DNA of 64,000 bases, taken from assembly GCA_019009955.1 (NCBI GenBank), contig CM032233.1:82348501-82412500 (forward strand), read 5' to 3'. Below the pieces are notes generated by a model. It ran no database searches and had not been told where the DNA came from. It saw only the letters and a program-made list of their open reading frames with translations. The translations under genes were made by a program, and so were the position numbers. Positions within the stretch are counted from its first letter, which is position 1, and every line of letters begins with the position of its first letter. Positions 45,877 through 55,960 of this stretch are shown piece by piece. Origin of the DNA: Riptortus pedestris (taxonomy: Eukaryota > Arthropoda > Insecta > Hemiptera > Alydidae).

Positions 45877-46665
45877 ATATATATATATATATAAAATTGT
45901 AACCTCTGTCTGTACATTGATTTTTTTCGCGAAATTTCACGATAACTTTTCGTTTCACATGTCATAGACACCATATCTGCATTTTGTTTCTTTCGTGTAT
46001 GTTTGTTTGTTTGTTACCTTTTCACGCATAAACGGCTGAGCCAAATTTTATGAAACTTGGTATGTATATTACTACTAACCCAACTTAGACTTTAGGCTAT
46101 ATTAATTTTCTCTGAGGCGAACAGGAGTGGGGGTTATAAGGGAAGCCTGAAATTAAAAATAGCAATATTTCGTTTCATATTGGTTTTTCCGCAAATGTAA
46201 ACATAACAAAAGTTGTTTATTTTGTTATTTGGAGTAACTTTTGTTATATACACTTTTGTCGTATACCTAAGTATAAATGAGTTATACGTTAAAACTTTAG
46301 CGGGCACTAACGGCTGAACCGTACTTAACAAAGCTCGGTATGTCAATTAGCATTAATTCTTCCATGATTATAAGTTATATTAAAATTTTTAGGTTGGAAC
46401 GGGAGGGGGGTTATAAGAGAGGCCTGAAATAAAAATTCACTATATTTACATGTATAAGAGACGGGAAATATAAAAATATTGAAGACAGTGAAGCCTTATC
46501 GAACAAATATTCTATTATTAGCAAATCCACGGCAACGACGGGTATCAATCCTAAACACTGGGACGGGTAAATGTCAAAATATTGTGCAATGTAAAGCCTG
46601 CTAAAAAATACTGTCACCATTCAGCCTCAAATGAGTTCCCGGGCGAAGCCGGGTATCTGAGCTAG
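45877..46665 (+). mobile_element. Helitron-like element 4, shortened
   Basis: 5' TAAAATTGTAACCTCTGTC, GTTT run, one full module and part of a second (AGGAGTGGGGGTTATAAGG at 46124, GGGAGGGGGGTTATAAG at 46401), then 3' hairpin CCCGGGCGAAGCCGGG and CTAG (46662-46665). About 0.79 kb: one module is lost. Confidence 0.75.
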
Positions 46666-46675
46666 TATATATATA

Positions 46676-47273
46676 CTAAGGTACCCGGCTTCGCTCGGGA
46701 ATCATTAGAGTCTGAATGTTGATGGTATTGTTTATTTGGTAAGGCTACAATGTGCACAACTACACTTCCCGTCTGGGCTAATGGTTTTCCCGTAAGGGTC
46801 AGTAAGGGGATTTATAGAATAGAAATTTTAGTTTTGAAGAATAAATGAAAATTAGTCCCTAATCAAACTCTCTCCAATGTTTGACACATGATGAGTAACT
46901 CAGATCATAATCATGGACAGCATTTATGTTTAGTTCGGTTGAGTAATTTATGCCAAAGAAAATCGTCGACTCCCGCTATAGTTTTTAGCGTATAACCCAT
47001 TTATACTTAGGTCTACGACAAAAGTGTATATGATAAAAGTTACTCTAAATAACAAAATAAATAACTTTTGTTATTAGCATATTTGCCGAAAAAGCAATAA
47101 GAAACGAAATATCGCTATTTTTAATTTCAGGCCTCCCTTATAACCCCCACTCCTGGTCGTCTCTGAGAATATTAATATAACCTAAAGTCTAAGTTGGGTT
47201 AGTAGTAATATACATACCAAGTTTCATAAAATTCGGTTCAGCCGTTTATGCGTGAAAAGGTAACAAATAAACA
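46676..47273 (-). mobile_element. Helitron-like element 5, tail to tail with element 4
   Basis: Reverse 3' end CTAAGGTACCCGGCTTCGCTC only 10 bp from element 4's CTAG, separated by a TA tract. It belongs to the second 3' subfamily (CACTTCCCGTCTGGGC, TCCCTAATCAAACTC). One module (AACCCCCACTCCTGG) leads to GTGAAAAGGTAACAAATAAAC, where it is cut by a PLE-type end. Confidence 0.7.
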
Positions 47274-47345
47274 TTTTTTCGCGCAAGCTTTATTCATATT
47301 GCCCTACATGTTTTGTAGCTTAAATACCACCTCTTCAGTACCCAT
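47273..47345 (-). mobile_element. PLE-type terminal repeat, reverse copy
   Basis: CGCGCAAGCTTTATTCATAT, GCCCTACATGTTTTGTAGC and ATACCACCTCTTCAGTACCC form the inverted partner of 47685-47757. The hammerhead-like core is damaged: the GAAA position reads AAAA on the minus strand. Confidence 0.55.
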
Positions 47346-47684
47346 CCATTTTCAAAAATAATAACATTCATTTAAAAATAAAACAAACCAAAGATAATTC
47401 TTTGCGAGTTCAAGGTTGACGTGTAAATAATCGATCTGTAGTCGGCTGACTTAACCTGCTTCGGGAATCGCTGTATCAACGACCTACCAAGTGAGGAAGG
47501 GACTGTCGCAACGAACGTAAAAGGGATTGAGCACTTTAGAAATGTAAGTAGCAATCTCAAATAAAATTAAATTTAATAATTATATCATTCAAGCAGGTGT
47601 GATAAATATATCACAATGCAGTATCTAGCAAAAAATTATCATTGGGGTTGTTTTTTAAGCAATGTTATTATTTTTTGAAATGGG
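47346..47684. other. Interior between inverted PLE-type ends
   Basis: AT-rich with a GC-richer middle (47450-47530, TCGGGAATCGCTGTATC). No coding motif. The whole unit 47273-47757 is about 485 bp. Confidence 0.35.
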
Positions 47685-47757
47685 ATGGTACCTGAAGAGG
47701 TGGTATTTAAACCACGAAACATGTAGGACAATAGGAATAAAGTTTTCGCGAAATTTT
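47685..47757 (+). ncRNA. Hammerhead-ribozyme-like motif 2 in a PLE-type end
   Basis: Core CTGAAGA (47692-47698), one extra G, stem II GTGGT/ACCAC around ATTTAA, GAAA (47716-47719), stem III AC/GT with loop AT, A at the expected cleavage position (47725). Stem I is partial (three of four pairs). AATAAAG follows. Strong stem II and minimal stem III are as in the other two motifs. Penelope-like elements are known to carry hammerhead motifs. Activity is unproven. Confidence 0.5.
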
Positions 47758-47978
47758 TATTTTTTTGTTGGTTACCCATGCCATTAAACTAGGAAGAACA
47801 TATACAGTGTGTCCAAAGTTCCCGTGCCATCCCCTCCGCTTAAAATCTCCAATTATTCTAATACTTTTGCGCTATTTCGTTTTAAATATTTTTTTAAATT
47901 TCAAAATCCATTTTCATACACGTAGACTGGTTTCAAAGATTATTTTGTTGACTGAAACTTTTATTTCGCAGCTTTTTT

Positions 47979-48100
47979 AGCAGATTTCCCTTAAGGGAAA
48001 TCAGCTATTGAGGTTGTACTCATGACGGAATTTTCGAAATTTTTCTTCAAATGTCCGTCGATCCTACCTAGTAGATGACGAAAATGAGGTCTGTTCAAAA

Positions 48101-48162
<62 letters not shown>

Positions 48163-48962
48163 CTGTTACCGCTCTAGCGGCTGCAATTTTTGTTTAATCG
48201 TTACGAAACTCGATATTTAACCGTTTTATGTAAAAAGACAGATCAAGTTCGTTAACGGCTGAAATCGGACCAGAGGAAGGGGGGGTTTTAGAAGGGGGAT
48301 TTTCGAAAATTCAAAAATATCTCCGTTATTATGCATCGGATCGAAAAATTTGTATATAACCAACATTATTGCAAATTAAATTTACTATAAATATTGTTAT
48401 ATACATTTATGCTCTATCATGAATATTAGCAGAAATATTTGCATTTTTCAGTTTTCAGCATTCACGAAACCACCACTTCTACTCATATTATTTAAACAAT
48501 ACTCTGCTACATAATAAATCCCATTATTCAAAGCTTAAATACCAAACATTGTTTTCAAGAAACCATTATTATACGAGATACATGCAAATATGCCCTGGTG
48601 ATCCCCCCCCCCCATCTTAAAGTTTTGGACTACTAAAATTTTATTGATTGAGATAACAATTATTCTGAGTCATTATTAATTACATTACTAGATATAGTAA
48701 ATAGTTCTCAATAAAATAATGTGATATGTTTCTGATATATTTCAGTAATTATTTTTCTTTCCGGTGTGAGCCGGGCCGACCCGTTTGTTTACATTTCTAA
48801 CCTAACGCTTCCTGTCGGCAGGTTATTGAAATTGGATGAAACATTTCTTATTTCCATTTGTACTTATTCTCGGTGTTGTTGTGTTAGCAGTATGTATATT
48901 TATCTATTACTAAACTTCCCGAGGGAAATCTGCTTAGTTTACGCAGCCCCTGCGTGACGGAC
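47979..48962 (+). mobile_element. Helentron-like element, most complete copy
   Basis: 5' hairpin AGCAGATTTCCCTTAAGGG then AAATCAGCT (28-bp near-palindrome) after a T-run. (TA)n at 48105-48158. All interior blocks are present. 3' GAGGGAAATCTGCTTAG, hairpin ACGCAG/CTGCGT, GACGGAC before a T-run. About 984 bp. Best template for the family consensus. No coding capacity. Confidence 0.85.
48105..48158. repeat. (TA)n microsatellite in Helentron slot
   Basis: About 54 bp TA. Confidence 0.95.
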
Positions 48963-48969
48963 TTTTTTT

Positions 48970-49470
48970 TAATAAAATGTGCCGTTTCTGAAAAAAAGAT
49001 TTGTTCATTTTACGGCCAAAGGATCCATCAAAGCGAAACATTCACCCAATCGTTTTTGAATTTGATTTTCTACAAGAATCCGTCATAAAAACTATGGCAT
49101 TCCATTGGAGATTCCAATGATATGGTCACTGGAGAAGTACTGAAGAAGGTTATGAGGTTGACTATAGGCTGCAAGGATTTTTCAGGGGTCTCAATTATGG
49201 CACACCAAGTCTCAGCCTTGTATTAAAATAATTGGAGATTTTCAGGGGTGTGGCGCCGGAAGTTGAGACACCCTAAATATATGCTCCCAGGTGAAGGTCA
49301 CGGTTTTGCTAGCATTAATTCTGCCTTTACTTCGGTTACGAGAAAGCGTATTTCTGTTGTGGCTGATATGAGGGATCCGACAGTAGACTGCTTGTGGTCT
49401 CTCTAGCTTCTAAGGACAGCTACAGTCTACAGATACCTGGAACTTATTCATCTTACCTATATTTACTCAA
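48970..49470. other. Possible continuation of RT relic, unresolved
   Basis: More complex composition than flanks (for example 49240-49400). It lies downstream of the RT motifs on the minus strand, so it could be the decayed C-terminal part, but I see no motif. Confidence 0.3.
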
Positions 49471-49474
49471 CCTG

Positions 49475-49787
49475 TCTACTTAAACAGTCCTCTAAGGCTG
49501 GCCTGAGATTGCATGGGAGTCAAGTAATTACCTTCTCTCAATCCTGACTTAACGTGGAATGCCTCATTAGCCGTCTCCCCTTGGACCAAAACTCGACAGC
49601 AGGAAACATAGACGCAAGCCCATGTTTCCCTGGAAACCTAAGTACAGTTTCCGACAACTGAATCGTATGCTTTCAAATCAATGAATACAACTTTTTCATT
49701 TCGTTCTAACTCTCCACGCTTTTATAGTATTTGTTTGAGGGCAAACATCTGCATCGTGTGCTTCTTCCTTTTCAGAACACCCCTTAA

Positions 49788-49795
<8 letters not shown>
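49475..49795 (-). pseudogene. Non-LTR retrotransposon RT relic (motif A/B region)
   Basis: Minus strand: KRKKHTMQMFALKQIL (matching the 'GFRKGRGTTDQIFALRQI' region), then EKVVFIDLKAYDSV, which is RT motif A (F.D..KAYDS with one residue missing), and further on GETANEAFHVKSGLREG, which is motif B (GLR.G). Frames break between them. The catalytic YADD box is not visible. Dead relic, clade uncertain. Confidence 0.65.
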
Positions 49796-49850
<55 letters not shown>

Positions 49851-49861
49851 CATATATATAA
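49790..49861. repeat. (CT)n-(TA)n microsatellite
   Basis: About 42 bp CT then TA with one interruption. It directly abuts the RT relic. Confidence 0.95.
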
Positions 49862-50117
49862 TTTTAAGTATACTTATGTATTCCCTGGCGGGAAACGGAC
49901 ATAAATCATAGTTGCATACTTATTCATAATCAAAGCTCTAATATAATTATTTGGATAATTGAATCCCCATTGCACTTTTCGAACGTAAATTGATTGTATT
50001 AGCAGCATTAAGGGTAATCAGCTATTGAGGCCGTACTCATGACGCAAGTTTTAAAAAAAAAATCCATAAATCAGCGATTAAACCCAGGAGATGTCGAAAA
50101 TGTGGCCCGTTCGAAAC

Positions 50118-50118
<1 letters not shown>

Positions 50119-50163
<45 letters not shown>

Positions 50164-50278
50164 CGTATATTTATATCTATATCAATCTATCTATCTATGT
50201 ATGTATGTATCTATGTATGTATCTATTGTATGTATCTATGTATGTAAGTATGTATGTATTTATCTATCTATCTATCTG

Positions 50279-50346
<68 letters not shown>

Positions 50347-50361
50347 CTATCTCTCTACCTA

Positions 50362-50410
<49 letters not shown>
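50119..50410. repeat. (TA)n-(GTAT/CTAT)n-(TA)n compound array
   Basis: TA, then mixed CTAT and GTAT units with a long CTAT run (about 50262-50345), then TA. The longest tetranucleotide array in the window. Confidence 0.95.
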
Positions 50411-50412
<2 letters not shown>

Positions 50413-50540
50413 TCTTAAATATCTAGCGGTCGCAATTATTGTTTTATTGTTACTAAACTCGATATTTAAAAGTTCGTTAATGCCTGAAATCTTACCAGTG
50501 GGAGGGGGATTTTGAATTTATTTAATTTTTCAAAATGAAA

Positions 50541-50562
50541 GGTGTGTGTGTGTGTGTGTGTT
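50541..50562. repeat. (GT)n microsatellite
   Basis: About 22 bp GT in the microsatellite slot of the second partial Helentron copy. Confidence 0.9.
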
Positions 50563-51065
50563 AGCGCTCTAGCGGTTGAAATTTTGGTTTAATAGTTACA
50601 AAACTCTATATTAATCGTTTTACTTAAAAAGAAAGATGATGTTCGTTAATGGCTGAAATCCTACTAGTAGGAGGGGGGGGGGGTTTAGAGGAGGGAATTT
50701 CGAAAAATTTTAATATCTCCGTTGTTATGATTCTGATTGAAATATTGCATAGAACCAATCTTGTTGCAAATGCACTGTTCTATAAATATTGGTATATATG
50801 TTTTTTTACTATCTTCATTATTAACCGAGATATTTTCATTGTTCAGTTCTTGGTCTTCAGAAACCCCCCCCCCTCTCCTACTCTCCTCCTCCTACTGTTG
50901 TATTATGAAGAAATTTATTTGAAGGCTAAATACCAAATATTGTTCTCACCGATCTTTTAATTTTTGAGATTTTTGACTTGTTTATGTCTTAAGTCTGTAT
51001 GTATATATATGATGTTGTTTTTTTTGGAGGTTTGGCAAAGTTGGTGGAAGAAACTTCTTAGTTTA

Positions 51066-51106
51066 TGCCGATATTTCGAGAATTTTATTTTCTCTTCTTC
51101 AGGGCA
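51066..51106 (-). ncRNA. Hammerhead-ribozyme-like motif 3
   Basis: Minus-strand order: TGCC, CTGAAGA (plus 51096-51102), one extra A, stem II GAGAA/TTCTC around a 7-nt loop, GAAA, loop, T, C at the expected cleavage site (plus 51070), GGCA pairing with TGCC. Stem I has four perfect pairs and stem III a single A-U pair. The best formed of the three motifs. The palindrome's other arm has the core and stem II but loses GAAA. Confidence 0.55.
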
Positions 51107-51205
51107 AGACTAAAGATACTTAAAAATTACTATACGTATTGCAATATGTATAGTAATTTTTAAGTATCTTTAGTCTTTCCCTGAAGAAGAGAAAATAAAA
51201 TTCTC
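51078..51205. repeat. 128-bp near-perfect palindrome
   Basis: Centred at 51141/51142 (TATTGCAATA) with no spacer. The arms GAGAATTTTATTTTCTC...and its inverse match with only a few mismatches (for example GGGCAAG against CTTTCCC, and around the centre). It would form a hairpin of about 60 pairs. Each arm holds the CTGAAGA core and stem II of the hammerhead-like motif, so it looks like two PLE-type ends joined head to head. Confidence 0.85.
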
Positions 51206-51209
51206 TCAT

Positions 51210-52870
51210 TATATATGTTGTGTAAATATATATTATGTAACCCACAGAGCGACAGAAAATTTTGTTTTGTAGAACTTGTGAACGAAACTAATTCATTGTA
51301 AATAATTATTTAAATTGATGAAGTAAAAGTAAAAAGTATAAATTCAATTCAATAGTTTGTCAAGAATTTAATTGACATTTTATTAAAAAATTGTTTATTG
51401 AAAAAAGAACTATTGGACGTATCGTATTATGTTATGTTTCATTTAATGAAAATAAACACATTTCATTTTATTTCGTCGTTTTCAACAAAATCAGAAACTC
51501 CATATGAGTCAATGTCGTACTACAAAGACTGTTTGATATATGACAGTTATTCATTCCTATTTTACTGGATTATTCAATCTCCTATGGAATTTGGTTGATT
51601 GGATTTCTAATCCTACTTGTCACATGACAAACCTGGATTGTCAATAATCTCTCACGCGTTCTACAATTCAATGTAGTAGAATTATATTATTAAATTGAAT
51701 AATGTATTTACGTACAGTATTATATACCTTCAGTCACATAGTTCAAAAGTGTAATATATTAGGAGGTGGATCCTAAGAATAAACAATTCTAATTCCAATT
51801 TCATTTTCCCCCTTAATATCAATGTCTAGAAATATTAAATAGACAATTGCCATCCTATCGCACTATTATCTCTAGTGGAGTGTACTTAGATTGGGGATTA
51901 TCTCACAATACGGTATCTAATTAGCTGGCATTGAATCAGCTTGAAGTGGTTTTTAGCCGAAATTGTTTGAAGGAACTGTTTAATACTGATCATAATTGAT
52001 AATGTGGTCAGGCACCTCGTATATAATCCGCAAACCAAGTATTTGGTTAATCAACTCTAATTAATTATCCCGAAATTAACATTTCATTGATATGAATATA
52101 TTATCCGGTAATTCTACAATATTTGCGCATGATATGCTAACTGTGATAACCGTTATTGATCGGTTTAATCCCTCAATTAGTTCCAAACGAAGCGAAATAA
52201 TTAGTTCCTTATTAAATATAAATTCATGAACACCATAATTAAAATGTGGTGAGGAAGCAATTTACGTGATTATTTTTTATTTGCCTCATCTAGTAATTCC
52301 TTGTTGTTTTTCTATATAAAGAGAAATGAATGAATACACTGGAAGAAGTTTGTGTAGAAACTCGTTGCAAATCAAACTAAATAGAGCTGAGTATCCTACC
52401 TTTCGTGCGCAACCATTGTTGTAATCTTTGTAATATTATTAATAGTGCATTGTTCTGGCAAAGATTAGTACAGGAAGAATAATTTAGCAGGATATATTGC
52501 CCATACTGTTGATTAACTCCTTTTCCGTTACGCAAAATTACAACCTTCGGATCCCAGGATTCGAAATAACTGATATGAGGAAAATCTTTGAAAACAATAC
52601 TTCTGTGTAGTCCATAATTTACAATAAATAAATAAAATACATGTTATTCAGGACATAGTTTTGAGGCTCTTCAAAATTGATTTAAAAAAAAAACGCTTAG
52701 CGCTTAAAGGAATTTACATTCCCATCATCTCAGCTGCAAACAAGATGCACAATAAATAAGGAGTTTGGTCTAAAACTTTTTTTTTTAAAATGTACATGAC
52801 TGGTCGCATATAAAACACAATTAATAAAACTATCAAAGTTACAACAATAAAATGTTTCAGCAACAACATT
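51210..52870. other. Long AT-rich stretch, nothing recognised
   Basis: No repeats of the window's families, no terminal repeats and no motif. It lies between the palindrome and the minus-strand PLE endonuclease relic and could be decayed PLE 3' sequence. That is inference. Confidence 0.35.
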
Positions 52871-52877
52871 TTTATGA

Positions 52878-53420
52878 TTAAAATAGAATAATATGATGAT
52901 ATTCTACTGGGCTGAACTCTGTCGATGCACTAAGGCCGAAGGGAACCGTCCAAGCCTCTTGGAAGGGGGCAGCTTCAAGTCTGGACATGGGAGGTGCGTT
53001 TTTGTCCGTCTGTACATTTGCATTCGTCTTATTATTGTTTTTGTTTTTTTCGAGTTTTATTTCTATACACTCCACCATGTTCATCAAATAACCTCTGACA
53101 TCACTGTGGAGAAATTTTATCTGGTGGTTTCCAGTTTGATGGTTATGGTCCCTACAGTGGGAATAAAACTCTGAGCCTACCTCTCATGTGTTCTTCACCC
53201 CTGATCCGCAACTTGCTCTTTGTCCTTCCTACGTAGCTGTTCTCACACACCCCACACTTCAGCATGTATACCTCAGATCTGTCTTCTAGAGGAGTAGCAT
53301 CCTTAATCTTAGAGATTAAATTCTACAGTGCTACCCTTTCTGTAGGTTGTTCCAATGTCCTGCCTTTTTTAGCTTTCTGCCCAGGATCTCAGAGAGTTGA
53401 CCTAAATATGGCAAAATTCC
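52878..53420 (-). pseudogene. Penelope-like element GIY-YIG endonuclease relic, copy 2
   Basis: Minus strand: ATPLEDRSEVYMLKCGVC then ENSYVGRTKSKLRIR and EEHMRGR. This is the VY.LKC..C...YVGRT...L..R..EH pattern of the GIY-YIG endonuclease, with C..C as in Penelope-like elements. After a frameshift, HSDVRGYLMNMVECIEIKL continues, as in the C-terminal extension. The final part runs to the stop near 52878. The RT domain is not seen upstream. A different family from copy 1. Confidence 0.7.
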
Positions 53421-53429
53421 CCAGGATTT

Positions 53430-54480
53430 AGCTTCATCCCACCACCCCTAAAAGTCTATCTCACCAGTTTAAAAAAATGAAAATAAAATGCCTTTACAAA
53501 AAAGATTTCGATGATTATGTAATTAAAAATTATTCCACTTGTTAAAATATTGACCAGTCATCAAAACTACGTAAAGTCTCAAATCTACCTTATTCTAAAA
53601 TTATAATCGCAAACTTCAAAAAAGCTAAAATTAATTCTTATTTAGTGTAATTAAAATAAATTATATAAATTTAGACGGTAATTGGAGGAGGGAAGGTGCA
53701 CTTTGGGGCAAGCGAATAATTATCACTTACATTTTGGTCTCTTAGCTCAAAGTATCATCTTTCCATTAGTCCATTGCCAACGTTGATACCTCTGTGTTAT
53801 TTGGTTAGGGTAAGTTTGGGTCTTCTAAAGAACAGAAGATCCGTTAAATATGTCACTCTATCCTATTTGAACATTTGGAAAAATCAGTGCAGACATTCGT
53901 CTCGTGCATATTTCTCAAGTGTTTACATTACTGATTAAAAAAAAAAAGCCATTATAAATCACAGATGGACACGAAAACTATTATAAATTCCAAACACAAA
54001 ATTTGAGAAACACCAAGCAGTGAAATAAATCTTCCAAATTGTTGCATATACAATGTTATAACATTATTTATTAATAACTCTCCCCTTAATATAGTGTGGA
54101 GCAAAGGAAACGCGTCTTTTTCACTATTTGTTTCATTACGTATTTAATTATTCCTATAACTATTTTAAATAATAAGTAACTGAAACTGCTATTTATTAGG
54201 CACTAATCACATTTATTTAAGTGTAACAAAAACATAAAATACATATAATAAATTAAAGAGGATAATATATATCGTTACAATCGTAAGCTGTTACAGTTTG
54301 GTTTCATTGAGCCAGCGTTCAGAGACGAAATAGCACACTGGGATTGAAATTCCTTGTCGAATAGAATATTCCACGGGATTAAACAGCTGCTGATAAATCT
54401 TTCATTTCCTTTTTTAAATCATAAATTTAACAGAGAGTTAATGTTTAAACTGCGATTACTGTTTGGCAGACCAGTTATCA
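53430..54480. other. No recognised feature
   Basis: AT-rich. If the PLE were complete its RT would lie here on the minus strand, but no RT motif is visible. Confidence 0.35.
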
Positions 54481-54490
54481 TCATCTGACC

Positions 54491-54747
54491 CAGGGCCCCC
54501 GTAAGGGATACTGGGCCCCCTGTGTGCAAAAAAGGATTTGGCGCCCCTTAAGGCATTTTGAATTATCTTTTTTTTGATGGTAGGGAGGTGCTTGGAATAA
54601 AGCAAAGAACTGAACATTAAAAGTCATATTTATTTGTAGACTAAAATATCAAAATGAAATAAAAAGAATAAAATCTAATTTTTTTACCCCTAAAGGATGG
54701 CGCCCGTGTGCATTGCTCACTTTGAACACGTGGGAGCGGGGGCCCTG
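54491..54747. mobile_element. hAT-like MITE with perfect 8-bp target duplication
   Basis: Ends CAGGGCCCCC (54491) and GGGGGCCCTG (54738-54747) are inverted. ATCTGACC occurs on both sides (54483-54490 and 54748-54755). 257 bp, no coding. Subterminal GGCGCCCCTTAAGG and GATGGCGCCCGTG suggest further inverted similarity. The intact duplication suggests a more recent insertion than the one at 34002. Confidence 0.85.
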
Positions 54748-54759
54748 ATCTGACCTGTA

Positions 54760-55070
54760 GCACACATACGTGCCATTATTGTGCATTAATTACAAACACA
54801 AAGTATTTCACTTCACCCTGAAATATACTGAATCATTCATAGGAAACAGATTCGCATATTATTATAAATGGTGTTACTATCATCATGGGTAAGTGGTGTT
54901 AATATAATGGGCCCAACAGCAAAATGTTTTGGCACCCCCGAACTACCAAAATAGATTGTTGTACAAATGTTAAGATGCAGGTAAGTTTTAAGTATCATAT
55001 TTAGTGAAGTATTGCAACATTTATAATTACCACAATCATGTTGATGAGATTAATAAGATTGATTATATAT
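54760..55070. other. No recognised feature
   Basis: Contains GGGCCCAACAGC and GGCACCCCCGAAC at 54910-54945, which recall hAT-like ends but have no inverted partner that I find. Confidence 0.3.
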
Positions 55071-55074
55071 AATT

Positions 55075-55195
55075 TTGCAGGATACAATAATAAAGGAGAT
55101 ATTTGGAATTTTCGAAATTGCTCCTCGATAAACAACCTCCACTTGATCTTAAGTTTTACATAAAAGGATTGATTAACTATCTATTGTTAGAGCTT
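55075..55195 (-). mobile_element. Helentron-like interior fragment, reverse
   Basis: AGGAGATATTTGGAATTTTCG, CTTGATCTTAAGTTTTAC and ATAAAAGGATTG match the family interior loosely. No ends. Confidence 0.4.
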
Positions 55196-55600
55196 ACATT
55201 GAGATTGACAGGTGTTAAATAGAAATGCTCCATACTCGTATTTATAGCGATACATATTTTCCCCTAATGTATAATTAAGCTGATAGCACAAATAATGTAA
55301 AATTATTTCCCAATTAGATCAACAAAATGTCCGTCTAAATTCACATGAGATGGAATCAAATTACCAATACAGAAAATCGTCTATTTACACTTAAAATATC
55401 AAAGACTACATTGCTATATGAAATATTAATATTTTGTTTATTTCTTTTAAATTGATGGATTTGGCATCGTCACAATCAAAATCTGCAGCGCTTAGCCCAA
55501 GAGACAAGCACATTTGCTATATAAGCTATTTTATATTAACTTCAGCATAATAAATAAGAATAATCTCCCAACCAAAGCTTGCCGACGACTGGTTTCAAAG
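55196..55600. other. No recognised feature
   Basis: AT-rich, no motif. Confidence 0.4.
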
Positions 55601-55619
55601 ATTAATCCTGAATAAATCG

Positions 55620-55960
55620 TTCTTTAAGTTTGAGCCCATTTCTTCCTGTCCACTATGTAATAGTCATGTGCCTGACAATATGAAATTTTATTTTAACACC
55701 TATACGACAGAAGTTCATCTAGAAATATATTAAGAAGATGACAGACACCAATTTAGTATTTGAGGACTCATAAATAAAAACAGATAGTTTAAGTAAAATT
55801 AATGATTTGTTAATATTTATGAAGGATAGTGTTAAAATATGAAGGTTTGGCCTTTTTTGAGTAATTAGGAAAAACATAAAATTGATAATTATAATTATTA
55901 TTGTTTTATTTAAGTTATTAGTGTTAACGAAGTTCATATTAAATTTCTATCATTTATAGA
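55620..55960 (+). pseudogene. Possible non-LTR retrotransposon C-terminus
   Basis: Plus-strand reading near 55640 gives EPISSCPLCNSHVPDNMKF, a CXXC segment like the C-terminal knuckle of other relics here, but the H and last C are missing. Weak call. Confidence 0.3.

Larger units (their letters stand above)
50001..50975 (+). mobile_element. Composite Helentron-like copy with expanded microsatellite
   Basis: 5' AGCAGCATTAAGGGTAATC (50001). TA tract, a tetranucleotide array and a second TA tract fill 50119-50410. Interior follows to about 50520, then a (GT)n run and a second start of the same interior (TTAGCGCTCTAGCGG at 50562) to about 50975. No 3' end. A 158-codon frame through the arrays (YIYIY, YLSIYLS) is an artefact. 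Confidence 0.7.

Noticed and set aside
47805..47850. ACAGTGTGTCCAAAGTTCC, like a mariner-type end
   Set aside because: Single end only, with no partner before the Helentron at 47979.
50039..50515. 158-codon frame, the longest in the window
   Set aside because: It is made of TA and CTAT repeats inside a Helentron copy.
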